Below are positions 10,830 through 22,100 of a DNA stretch of 64,000 nucleotides, piece by piece; within the stretch, counting starts at the first letter, position 1; each line of letters opens with the position of its first letter. The notes under the pieces were generated by a model. It was not told the origin of the DNA. It saw nothing but the letters and a program-made list of their open reading frames with translations, and ran no database searches. The stretch comes from Scalesia atractyloides. Lineage: Eukaryota > Streptophyta > Magnoliopsida > Asterales > Asteraceae. The translations under genes and the position numbers were made by a program. The stretch is from contig CAMTDV010000003.1 of NCBI GenBank assembly GCA_947069175.1, forward strand, positions 43,615,606 through 43,679,605. The letters are read 5' to 3'.

Positions 10830-11843
10830 CACTCAAAGTTCGTCAAGGAGATCGTGCTTGCACCACTGGAGCACGCGAAAATTCCATCCAACGTGGGAAA
10901 GTACAATGGGTTGACAGACCCATATGATCACCTGCCCCTGTTTACAGGCACAGGTCTAATCAGAGGCTAGACGCTGCCCATGGGGTGTCACTTGCTTGTT
11001 CAAACCCTTACAAGCGTTGCGCGCCTATGGTTTGACAACTTACCCACGGGTAAGCTCACGTCATGGAACGAACTCAAAGACAAGTTCCTTACGCATTTCA
11101 GCCAACAACGACGGTACGTTAGAGATTCCTTTGACGTCATGAACATGTGGAGGCTGGATGATGAAAGTCTCGAAGATTTCATCACCCGATACAATAAAGA
11201 GGTGTTGGAGATTGGAGACGTGCATGAAGACTTGATTAGCACACAATTCAAATGCGTTGTCCGCTGTGACGAGATAATCAAAGTCTTGTTGGGGACTACT
11301 GGCCTCCAAAACAGCTGGGAGAAACTAATGGCGGCAGCAAAGGTATACACGCAGACAGAGCGCAACCTAAACTCTAGTAAACTTCCTCTACCCCTATACC
11401 GTCCCCAAGACATGAGCAAAAGTTTTGGGAAGAAGAATAAAAAGAGTTGGATGGAGCCCAGCCAAAACCCTCCCTACTCACCGGTCGACGCATGCGCGAC
11501 CATACATAAGATTGCTACCCAAAGAGCAATCAAGCAGGATAATCGTGATCGTAAGTGGACACCACTGACGAAAACACCGGCGGAGGTGCTCAGCATGGAA
11601 GATCACCAATTCAAACAGCTACCATCGATGCGCAACAAAAAAGGTCAAGACCCCAACCTTTTTTGTCATTATCACAAAGATACGGGGCATACAACCAACA
11701 ACTGCATCTCTTTGCGCATGGAGATCGAGAAGGTGTTGAAAGTGGGAAGCTCACCCACTTACTTCAAAACGTCCGCAAGGAGGTGCGCCAGATTACTCGA
11801 GGCGAAGAAGGCCCGAGTAACAAGAAGGCATCTTTTCATATGA
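10830..11843 (+). pseudogene. gag: gypsy gag capsid, broken (element B)
   Basis: From 10830 the frame reads FVKEIVLAPLEHAKIPSNVG and KYNGLTDPYDHL, then a TAG at about 10968, then an open stretch 10980-11843. This holds the retrotransposon gag core RLWFDNLPTGKLTSWNELKD and KFLTHFSQQRRY, then SLEDFITRYNKEVLEIGD. The expected nucleic-acid-binding motif is CHYHKDTGHTTNNC near 11670. It would form the particle and package RNA. The stop at about 10968 and the shift after 11843 inactivate it. The WFDNLPTGKLTSW signature fits the Tat group. Confidence 0.88.
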
Positions 11844-11883
11844 TCCAAGGTGGCCTGTCACACAACCGCGACCATCAAAAAAG

Positions 11884-12654
11884 TTGTACGCCTCACTGGC
11901 ACGAGCAACAGGTCATCTCCTTGTAGTCCCCGGGGGCCCGCAAGAGGACTGTCCGGTCGTGATAACTCGCATCTTTGGCCATTATCGCACCGATTACATG
12001 TTCATAGACCCGGGAAGCTCTATGGACATCATATATGAACAATGCTTTCAACAGTTGGACCCAGAAGACAAGGCGCACTTGGAGCCAGTCGAGTTCCCAC
12101 TAACTGGTTTCTGCAATGAAGCCGTCTTTCCATTGGGTCAAATCTCATTTCCTGTAACCCTTTCCGATGGGCGACACTCGCGCATGGTCTCAGTCAACTT
12201 CATGGTCATGCCCGCTACATCGCGCCATGATGTGTTGCTCGACTGGCGCGCCCAAAAAGTGTTCAGCATGATCACTTCCACTCCTCATGTTGCCTGCGAT
12301 TTTCCAATAGAAACCAGGGTGACCATCATGTACGCGAGTAAGGAGATCATGTCCGTTAAAGAGGAACCACCAACAAAGCTACCAAATTCAACATCCAATG
12401 GCGAGCCAGAAAAATGGGTACTAAACAACAAGTACCCAGAACAAACAATGCTGTTAGGACCCGCCATGACTCCTGCAGTCAAGGCTTGGCTAAAACAACT
12501 TTTGTTCCGCAATGTAGATATTTTCGCTTGGTTGCCGGCGGATATGACAGGGGTACCGAGGGAATTGCTGAACACGCGCTGCACACATTCCCTTCAGCTC
12601 AGCTTATCGTTCAGAAGAAGCGCAGTTTTGGTCCTGAAAAGACCCACGCACTGA
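11884..12654 (+). pseudogene. pol: gypsy aspartic protease and start of RT (element B)
   Basis: A 256-residue frame. The protease motif is FIDPGSSMDIIYE, the Tat form of the usual DTG/DSG site, followed by HDVLLDWRAQKVF (family usually LGR.W.). The C-terminal end WLKQLLFRNVDIFAW and PADMTGVPRELL is the connection into reverse transcriptase. The frame changes around 12560-12600, so protease and RT are no longer joined. Confidence 0.82.
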
Positions 12655-13929
12655 ACAAGCAAGTTTCAAAGCTCCTCCAAGCCGGCATCTTCAGAGAAGT
12701 ACGCTATCAGACATGGGTAGCCAATACAGTCATGGTCCAGAAGCACAACGGAAGTTGGCGCATGTGCGTCGGTTTCAAAGATCTGAACAAAGCATGTCCC
12801 CAAGACTGCTATTCTTTACCCGAAATCGACAAAAAGGTGGACTCCCTTGTTTCATTCAGGTGGAAATTCTTCCTTGACTGCTACAAAGGCTACCACCAGA
12901 TACAAATGAAGGAAAAGGACGAAGATAAACCGCATTCCGCACTGAAAGGGAATCCTTTACTACACAAAGATGCCCTTCGGATTGCGCAACGCAGAAGCCA
13001 CCTATCAGCGTCTAATGGATCATGTCTTCGGAGATGACATTGGTGAAACCGCAGAAGTGTACATTGATGACCTTGTCATCAGGAGATTAGATGAGGAGAA
13101 GATGCTGACAAACGTTTGCATCCTTGCGCAAGGCAAATCTGAAGCTGAACCCTAGTAAGTGCTCGTTTGGAATGGAAGAAGGCAAATTTTTGGGATTCAT
13201 CGTCACGCGCAATGGTTTCAAAGTCAATCCTGAGAAAGTGGAAGCGATTCAACATATGCCTTCCCCTCGACCATCAAAAAAATGCAACGATTGGAGGGGC
13301 GATTAGCTGCGCTGAACAGGTTCTTGGCCAACCACGCGATGAAGTCCTTCCCATTCATCAACACTTTATTGAATTGTGTAAAGCAGAATAACTTTCAGTG
13401 GACGCCGGATGCTGAGAAAGCCTTCACACAAATGAAGGAGTGCTTGATTCAGCTGCCTACACTCACAGCACCGCAAAAGAATGAGCCACTGATTCTTTAC
13501 CTTTCCGCATCAGATATCGCTCTGGGCGTAGTCTTGTTAGTAGAGTGCAGGAGTTCAAACTCCAATCTACTACGTTAACAAAATGCTAACTGATCCGGAG
13601 ACAAGATATCCCATGATGGAAAAGCTTGCTCTTGCATTAGTCCATGCATCCCGTAGGTTGCGTCGGTATTTTTCTGGCCACGTGACAACAATTCTCACGA
13701 ACTATCATTTAGGCCAAATTTTGTCTAAATCGTACATATCTGGACGTCTAGCAAAGTGGACGATTGACCTTGGTGGACACAACATCGTGTACAAACCACG
13801 CCCAACAATAAAAGGCCAGATATTAGCCGACTTTGTTACAGAAGTACCAAGCAATAAAGCGCAAGAGTGTGAAGCTATACATAACCCAGTGCCGGTCATA
13901 GACGACCACCCCCGATACTTCACACAGAC
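12655..13929 (+). pseudogene. pol: gypsy reverse transcriptase and first RNase H, broken (element B)
   Basis: Successive frames cover 12600-12960 (KKRSFGPEKTHALNKQVSKL, WRMCVGFKDLNKACPQDCY), 12970-13155 (MPFGLRNAEATYQRLMDHVF and the catalytic YIDDLV), 13124-13306 (NPSKCSFGMEEGKFLGFIV), 13282-13578 (FQWTPDAEKAFTQMKECL) and 13583-13929 (RYPMMEKLALALVHASRRLR, then WTIDLGGHNIVYKPRPTIKG). The order of RT then RNase H is correct. At least four frameshifts. The frame is cut at 13929 by insertion of element C. Confidence 0.87.
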
Positions 13930-16900
13930 TTTCACACCCCGTATTTTCAACCAAACACCGGTAGGCCCGGGTGGGGAATATCGGGATGTAAAGTTAATAT
14001 CATCATAGTCAATTAAACACAACACAGTGGAAGTCTTGGATTTAAATTACTATTACAAACCAAATGTTCGAAATACAAAATAATATACAGGCTCGTGATA
14101 GAAGATCCACAGGCGGATCATAAATTGTACAAAGAAATAATGTAAAACGGACTTTGGGTATATCGAGGTTTTGCAAGATCCTCTTATCACTACCGAGCAC
14201 TTCCAGCCTATTTTCGTATTGTACCTACAAACTTAGTCTTTTGAATATACGTCAGCTTTCGCTAGTAAATACACCCATCTGACTCATTTTGAAAACATTT
14301 AAATAAAATGTTTTAAAGTGCGTATCAGCACAAAATCTTTTATAACTTAGGAAAGTTGACCTTGCAACCTTGTTAACAGATTTACATGTTTGTCCATACA
14401 TATAGGGCCTGGTACAAAAACCGAGACATGATTAACTTACACACCACTTATGAAGTCACGAAGGAGTTATCCCTAACAAGTGTGGGTAGTTGCATTTGAG
14501 CGTCTGCCAGGTGTATGCCTACACCCCGCGCTAAGGTCGTGGCCATTAACTAATGTAATGAGCCGAGGATATCCAGGACATGGTAGTTAACCCCTGATGT
14601 TTAAGTTATCGAACAAAACTGATTAAAAACAGAATATGCGGATTTACTAGCCATAATCCGGCATTCGATTGATCCCATTTCCGACCAAGCGGTAATAATT
14701 ACCGTAACCCAAGCCCGTATAGGGTAAATAAGCCGAGAGTATTTACCAGAGCTATTCTTAGTTTAAACGCAAGATTTATTAACTCAGCCATACACAAAAG
14801 TAGTAAGTGCAGATAGCATTTACCGGCAAGTCTCTAGTCTGGATTATGGCATAAGCTAACCAATCAAATACTAACTGTCTTATTTAAGTCATAGACATAG
14901 ACCGACTAGCGTACGTGATCAAAACGTATAACGCTTGATTAAGCGATGAACGGATAGAATGTAGTTAAACCCGACAAGTACTTTGACTTGTATAATATGG
15001 GTTAATTATAAACATTCTGGATTTTGAGACTTAAATGACAAGGTTAGACCCGTTTTGGTTCATTTCCGTAAACTAGTTACATATACTTAACTATACGCAT
15101 ATTAGCGATATCGTGTAACCGGATAAGTCATGGACAAGTTCTATATGCCATTATAGTTTAAATAAGTTGTAATATCAGTAGGATGGATATCAACTTATAT
15201 GCTCATTATGGTTTTAAAGTGTACTGTGCCTCATAAGGGCGTTTTGGTAATTTCATACCGTATAAAAGAAATTTGAATATAATTTAATTTTATAACCATA
15301 AGTATTCTGGAAAAATAATCAATTTATAATATAATATCAATAGGATAATAATTATATGTGTAATTTATATTTTATGACCAAACTACGCACCGAAGGGGCG
15401 TTTTGGTCATTTTACATATAGTTTATAAATTATTTGGGATTCCGAGTTCATATCATGTACCTACTATAAAAAAAATTTAAAATAAGTTTTAAATGTAGGT
15501 AATAAGTCTTGGTTGGTAAATATGGCTTAAAACCATACTATGCGCCGAAACGACGCTTATGCCGAAAAATGATGATTTATGCGATAATTAATGAAAACTG
15601 ATGTTATGATCAGATTAGCAAGTCTTAGATATGTTATTTAATATAATATATCAGTAGATAAAAGATTTACTTTATATGCCACAAGGGCCTTATGGTCATT
15701 TATCGACATTTTCTACCCAACTTCTGCCCAGCACATGTGCGTTCGGCATTTTCACCCAAAGATATAATTAAAACCATTTTATAAGCCACAAGGGCCTTAT
15801 TGTCATTTATCGACATAATACAAGGACTTGTTTATAAACTCAGTTTATAATCTGTTTTGACATCTCAAATAATCCTACTTATAATATTACATAAGTAGGA
15901 AACCCATTTTTAAGTTCATTATCATTAAACCCTCTTTTATACAAAAAGGACATTTTAGTCAAAATTGCATAATTACGGAATTTGTGCATAAACTCAGATT
16001 CTGATTATGATCATATAATATAACCTCAGAGGGTTATGCTACAATATATTACGATCATAATGCAACTTTAGATTAGTAGCTAACTAATCTATATCGGGTC
16101 AGAATCGGAAGTCAAAGCAGAAGTTAAACTTTGCGACTTTCGGTTGCGAACCAACCCTAGAACTGAAACTGATGAGCCGAACATGTTCTTACATGTTCTA
16201 ATAATTATTACTAACTTGTTTAAGTGTCAAAACAGGTTTCATAACATATATAAGATCAAATTATAACATTTCCGAAAAATGGCATGTTTGACTTTTTAAT
16301 ATAATAATTTTGACCCGTCAATTGGTCTAGCAAACGTGATCTTCTGGAGGTGCCCTTTAGAGGGACTAACACCTACCTTATTACGATCACTTAGCCATGT
16401 TCGTTATGAACAATGGCTGGACCATAATAGTCTTAACCGAAAGTCAAGGCGTTTTCCGTAAAACGCTTGACTTTTGGCTATAAAAGCCTATAAACGAAAA
16501 TGCAAGAGGAAGGAACACTTACAAGGGGTCCTAGTAAGCAATAGAACTAAGTTGGATACTCCTTTCAGTTAGGAACTTCCAGAGGAGGGAGATAGGGTTC
16601 TGAAGTGCAAGTTCAAATGGTGAACCTTGGCACCTATTTATAGTTGGAGAGCTTGAAGGATGTGAAGCCAGGTGTTAAGGGGTGCAAGGGGAAGCTTACA
16701 AGTGTCCTAAAACGTGGCATAGCAGTTTGGAAATCCATATTTTCGAACACATTGGTTTTTGGCAACATGTGTGGAGGCCAAGCAAAAATTCTGCAGACAC
16801 AGGCCTCTCGTTCCCCGCGAGAGGCATAGGCCTTGCCTCTCGCGCCTCGCGAGCGCCCCATGGCCAGTTTCAAAGTTTAACACTTTTAGCCCCTTAACTT

Positions 16901-16945
16901 ATAAAACGCTCTAAAACTTTCTAAAACGCCTTTCTAGTATATTTA
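13930..16945 (-). repeat. 3' LTR of C, segment 1
   Basis: Matches 47506-50450 nearly throughout, including a minus-strand TATA box TATAAATAG at 16634-16642. It is cut at 16945 by element D, whose target duplication ATTTA overlaps the end. It carries about 85 bp near 15675-15760 absent from the other LTR, part of which resembles C integrase sequence. The open frames here have no coding support. Confidence 0.9.
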
Positions 16946-17122
16946 TGTAACATTCGTCGAAAAACGGGTTTTCCAAACCCGCTTCGTTTAATAATCAAGT
17001 ATTCAGTTATAAGATTTCGTTGCGTATTTATTGTTCATATTATTTTAAATAGTACATAATTAATAAACATTTTAGAATTTAAAAACCATAATTGATAAAT
17101 AATAATAAGTGAATAAAAAATA

Positions 17123-17200
17123 AAATGGAGCTGTCGGGTCTCGAACCCGGGTCTCCCACAAACACAAACACACACCACACCACTCCGCCACACACTTCAC
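17123..17200 (-). other. antisense tRNA-Ser/Leu-like module (D 5' LTR)
   Basis: Read on the minus strand, a box-A-like TGGCGGAGTGG (17190-17180) is followed by an intact T arm near 17151-17134: ACCCGGG, loop TTCGAGA, then a near-matching strand (one base changed against the 3' LTR, where the stem CCGGG/CCCGG is perfect). The spacing between boxes suits a long-variable-arm tRNA of Ser or Leu type. The acceptor stem is not preserved. It lies upstream of the TATA position. Confidence 0.65.
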
Positions 17201-17922
17201 TTGTGATAAACACTGAATCAAATAACACTTAAAGTAAAACCCGAAAAATCAAAACCGGAAATCAGCGCGCCCAGAACTTGCAGTCGCCGGAAAAACCGAG
17301 ATATCCGCAATTTTGGCTATTTCCTTTTGACTAATACGCGTTACCTGATTTCCACAACAGTTATAACCGATGTCTAACCTTCAATTTCAGTCATAACCGT
17401 CGGAGACCTTTGACCGTGAATCATGACCCAAATTCGAACCCAATTCAGCCTGTTCTTCCTTACAAATACCCACTCAAACTTCCTGTAAACCTTTCTCTCA
17501 AAACCGCACTCTATCGAAGCTTTATTCCTTCCAAAGCTCGTCGCCGGAGATTTTCATTTTCGCCGGAATATCGCCGGAATCGCTGATCAGAAAACCGCAT
17601 TCGCTCTTCAGACGGTATAATTGTCTAAACCTTATTGCTATCTCTTGATTAATAATCTAATTGCTCAACACAATAATCAAAACTGTTAAAACAGTTCACT
17701 CAGCCAGAAATCGCAAATCAGAGCCGACGAACACTTGCAGGAAATCTGAAGAAAACTCTCTGTTTGGTATATCTTATTCTTTAATCTTTATTTTTCCTAT
17801 TCCATTTCAATCGAGTATAATTTTGTTGGTCGATTAAGCAGAAACAGTCGTTTTCACTGTTCTGAAGAAGAAGAAGAAGACAAAATGGTATATTAATGTA
17901 ATTAAAATCGAGTATTTAACCG

Positions 17923-18336
17923 GGTTAGACATACAGTCCAGCGGTGGACTGTGTGTAAATACAAAACACACGTCCAGGGTTCGAATCGCACATGTTACCG
18001 ACTTTCAAAAATAAAACCAATATTTTTAAAACCTAATCAGATCAAGTCACAGTATATACATAAGACGAATATCATCCAGTAGTTAAACAGATTAGACACA
18101 CAGCCCAACTGGTTGGGCTGTGCGCACTCGAACCAAAGGTCCCGAGTTCGACTCCGGGTCTATGCAACCGGTTCGGCCATATTAAATCATTTTTAATAAA
18201 AACTAAATAAGGTTAAAGTTAATTAGTATATATATATAATTAAAACAGAGAATATTTCAGGTTAGACATGTAGCTCAGTTGGTAGAGCTGCGTGCACGTA
18301 TACGAGAGGTCCCGAGTTCGAACCTCACTAGCCGCA
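17923..18336 (+). other. array of three tRNA-like modules (D 5' LTR)
   Basis: Modules at 17923-17998, 18090-18166 and 18260-18336. Each starts GGTTAGACA or GATTAGACA, has a D-arm-like hairpin, and ends with a B-box-like sequence (GGGTTCGAATC, GAGTTCGACTC, GAGTTCGAACC). The hairpin arms are ACAGTCCA/TGGACTGT, CACAGCCCAAC/GTTGGGCTGTG and GTAGCTC/GAGCTGC. The third has a textbook A box, TAGCTCAGTTGG, followed by TAGAGC. They lie downstream of the TATA position, so they should be in the transcribed leader. Acceptor stems are not preserved, so they are probably not working tRNA genes. Confidence 0.72.
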
Positions 18337-19348
18337 TAGAATAAACATAGTCTGACCGGTCAAGACCCGGTCAAATCTGACAAAAGTCAACCCTTTTTAT
18401 TTCATTTTTATTTATTTATTTAATTGAAAAATTAATTAAAAATACTTAAAAATAGGATCTTTTTTAAGTTATAAAATTTCCTTAAACTCACAAAAATAAA
18501 TCTAAAAATTCCATTAAGAGCACTAATTAAAAATACTAATCTCAAATAAAATTTATTTATTTATCGAATCATTTCGTTATTATCTAGGTTAGTTTTTCTC
18601 TCGTCGATTGAATCATAAATTCGTGCGCATTCATCGTCATCAAAGAACGCACCCACTGTGAGTGAATCTCTACCAATTCCCCGTTTTAATCATGTTTTGG
18701 GGTGTATCATGTGTCATACAATTCTTTTATTCTATTTAAACACTTGTGCATACATCATATCCGTGATCAAATGTGCATCAATTGTTGTGTGAATTATATG
18801 TAGATTGGATTTATCATTTTCAGTGCACGCATTTCATTAGGCCCATCAGTTCCCCGTGGGATACGGGTTGAGCATCAGGAGCCTCATTAGATCGGCTCCG
18901 TTTGATTGAGCCTTGATCTCCCATACATCATCATTCATGTCATATACTCATCCAAAGTGGTTTGTGGTTGTTTATCTATATATGTTTGCTCACATGTGAT
19001 TATTGCACGAATTTTCTTTATTAAATAAAACAAGAAATTAGTAAAAATGTTTTATCAAGGTTCACTCGCCAACTTTTGTTGACCCAAAATCTCCCCCGTT
19101 TTACACATGATACAGGTGATCCAGCTGAGACAGGAAACACTTAGGAAGGCCTAGAAGAATAAATAAGTTTATGCTTTGGAATAATTATGTAGTTTCATTT
19201 TCTTGTAATTGTATGAATTTTGTTTTGGATATTTAAGTTTGTAATTTGAATTTAATAAATATGAAACATCTTAGTAAACATCATGAGCTTTGGTGATAAC
19301 CCAATTATGCCCCGACTTTTATTCCGCCGCGGGTCGGGGTGTGACAGA

Positions 19349-19361
19349 TTGGTATCAGAGC
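19349..19361 (+). other. primer binding site of D (initiator Met)
   Basis: TTGGTATCAGAGC begins two bases after the LTR end and matches the common plant tRNA-iMet primer site. Confidence 0.9.
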
Positions 19362-20159
19362 TTGTGACTATAAGGATATAGGATAAGTTATTAGACCCTT
19401 AGAGCCTATACTATAGTTGATTAAATTTTAAATTGTTTATGCGTTACATTCAAAATTCATGATGTTCATATGTTTTATGTTTATTTTCACACTTAATGTT
19501 ATACAAGCACGCTCACAAATACATGTTATTATGCAATGCTCATCATGAGTCATATCCTCATAACATATCATATCCATGAGAACACACACCTCACGATTCC
19601 CATGATTTATTGCAATGATTTTTGTATTTTTTTCAAATCACATCAAAGTGAGTTCTCATGACGGGCATGTAGTAACTGGAAGGGTACGAGTACCGGTAGT
19701 CGGAACGTCCTTTCTAGGCTTGACATTCGTATAAATCCAAAATAAAGGACCAGTTTGCCTACCTGGGGACTAACGATGAGAGTACGAAGGACCTATTAGG
19801 CAAAAGCATGCTAAACCAAACGTCGCGTGAACTAACCCACTTTGAGTTGTCATTGTGTCTACACCTGGACACCCTCCTACCATACATCTCGCAATCATGT
19901 TTTACGATTTTCATTCGGGTGATGCGAGTGTTAATCCACCGACACCAATGTGAATCCTACCAAGCCCAATAGTCATGGGGGCCCACATGACTACACATGC
20001 AATGGTATGGGGGACATTGGAGGCCCAAACATGAGCAAACCCAAGACATCCTATGGATGTAGTTAAATTATTGCCAATTATGTTGTTTTCATTCTTTTTA
20101 CGACACATGACACCTAGAAAATTCTTAAACTCACCATCTTCCTATGTATGTTCCTGTAG
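19362..20159 (+). other. untranslated leader of D
   Basis: No coding frame. It is closely similar to the E leader (39524-40321), with best conservation in the stretch around 19660-19810 (GGAAGGGTACGAGTACCGG, GGACCAGTTTGCCTACCTGG). Candidate packaging or translation-control sequence by position only. Confidence 0.6.
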
Positions 20160-21390
20160 ATGTCGGCTAGGCAACTACGTGGAGGTAGAAGTCAGGAAGA
20201 TCAAATGAACGCTTGGCCACACAAATTGCTAAACAAATGGCCGCAGTGCTTCCTGACATCGTGATTCAAGTTCAACAAGCTCTCACCGCAAATCCCATCA
20301 ACCCTCCCAATCAAGAAGACCAGAGCGTCGCCAACCCTCCTTCCAAAAAGTGCTCCTACAAACACTTCAAATCTTGCGATCCCCCAAAGTATGAAGGGAC
20401 CGAAGGTGTTACCGCCCTCCTTCACTAGTTTAAAGAAATGGAGCACACTTTCCTCAATTGCGATTGTCCCGAGGACCGTAAGGTACGTTATGAAACTGGA
20501 AGACTGTTTGGGGTAGCCCTTACCTGGTGGAACACGGAAAAAGGTAAGCGAGGAGTTGAATATGCCATGGCCTTAACATGGGAAGAGTTAAGGGAACTCA
20601 TGACAAGACGCTTCTGTCCAAGAAGCGAAATCAAAAAGCTGGAAGACGAATTCCACTCACTGAAACAAAAGGAAGGAGATCACACTTCCTATAATAAGAG
20701 ATTTATCGAGCTGAACCAGATGATCCCTAATTTGTTCACCCCCGTGTACCGCTTGGTTGAACATTACATTCGAGGTCTTCCCTCGAAAATTCAAGATTCG
20801 GTTTTAAGCACATCGCCTGCAACACTTGAAGCCGCGATGGAGTTAGCTACAGAACTCACTGAAAATCGCATTCGGAACGGAAAATTCAAAGATGAAAAGA
20901 AGAAAGCACCCATGACCCCAACTACAAACCACCCAGTCTCATCCTCAAAGTTTGCTGGTAAGAGGAAACGTAATGGCAAGAATTTCGCTGTCACTCAAAC
21001 CCACCCTCTTAAACTGCTGCACCAATCACCCAAATTGCTCCTCCAGCTGCACCATTCAAAAAGCCATATACCGGCCCACACCCAAAATGCAACCGCTGTC
21101 AATACCATCACCCTCCCGAAAATCCCTGCCAACATTGCACGAGTTGTGGCCGTACGGGTCACACCATCCAAACCTGCTGTATCCTTCAGCGAATGAACAA
21201 CAATCAACCTCAAACCCAAACCCAAAATCAGATAATGGGTCAAGCCCAACAACCCTTACTTCTACCACCTGCACAACACATAGCCCAACCTTACTACCAA
21301 CCCAACTACCCCATGATGCAACCCATGCGAGCCTGTTACAACTGTGGGGACCCAAACCATTCAGGAACACTTGTCCATGCCTAGTGAACA
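20160..21390 (+). pseudogene. gag: gypsy gag, broken (element D)
   Basis: ATG at 20160 opens MSARQLRGG as in E, but a 1-base deletion near 20193 shifts the frame; the true frame resumes as ATQIAKQMAAVLPDIVIQVQ. A TAG at 20426-20428 replaces the Trp codon found in E. The frame continues 20438-21000 with the capsid region (VALTWWNTEKGKRG, LTWEELRELMTRRFCPRSEI, YNKRFIELNQMIPNLFTPVY). Another shift near 21000 separates the zinc knuckle CYNCGDPNH (21337 on), itself broken after the His. Confidence 0.87.
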
Positions 21391-22100
21391 TTATCCATGC
21401 CCAATCTCACGCAAACACAGTAAACCAAGCTAATCAAGCTCCCCCACCTGCCAGAGGGAGAGCTTTCAATATCAACGCCAACCAAGCCAGGGCTGACAAC
21501 AACGTGGTCAACGGTACGTTTCTCATCAATGGTAGTTATGCCTCCATATTATTCGATACTGGTGTGGATAAGAGCTTTGTGTCCTTAGAATTTGAACCTA
21601 TCCTCGACCAACCTCGTGTTAATCTCATCGAGTCTCTAACTGTGGAAGTTGCTGACGGAAAACCCGTTTCACTAGATAATATTATACGCAATTGTACCCT
21701 TACCCTAAACGATCACGATTTTACAATTGAACTTATTCCTATGAAGTTGGGAAGTTTCGATGTTATAAATGGTATGGATTGGCTCAGCCAGCATCACGCT
21801 GAAGTGGTGTGCCACGAAAAGTTCATTCGCATTCCTCTCACAGACGATCAGACACTACGTATTTTTGGGGAAACCCCTTCGAAAGGACTCAAATTAATGT
21901 CCTGTCTCCAAGCCCGAAGATATCCCCGCAAAAACTATGTCGCATTCCTAACCATGTCGTCACAAAGGGAAACAAGTAAAGAAAACTTGAAGATATCCCA
22001 GTTGTGAAAGAATTCCCACAAGTCTTTCCCGACGACATTTCAGGACTTCCTCCGGCGAGAAAAGTCGAATTTCGCATCGATCTTGTACCTTGGCGCTACA
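21391..22100 (+). pseudogene. pol: gypsy aspartic protease (element D)
   Basis: The frame that is open 20952-22007 reads the protease from about 21460: NGSYASILFDTGVDKSFVSL, where the E copy has DTGADKSF, so the residue after DTG is changed to Val. MDWLSQHHAEVVCHEKFIRI follows. The frame is lost at about 21965 relative to E and again by a 1-base gain near 22090 at the entry to RT. Confidence 0.83.

Larger units (their letters stand above)
16946..19346 (+). repeat. 5' LTR of D
   Basis: 2.4 kb, starts TGTAACATTCGTCG and ends GGGGTGTGACA. A TATA-box position reads TACAAATA at 17461-17468, where the 3' LTR has TATAAATA, so the promoter of this copy is probably damaged. The transcribed part is rich in CGCCGGA motifs (17540-17580). 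Four tRNA-like modules are described separately. Confidence 0.93.

Noticed and set aside
17923..18336. The tRNA-like modules as genuine tRNA genes
   Set aside because: Acceptor stems do not pair and no convincing anticodon arm is visible. Only the D-arm/A-box and T-arm/B-box parts are kept, so they are reported as tRNA-like modules.
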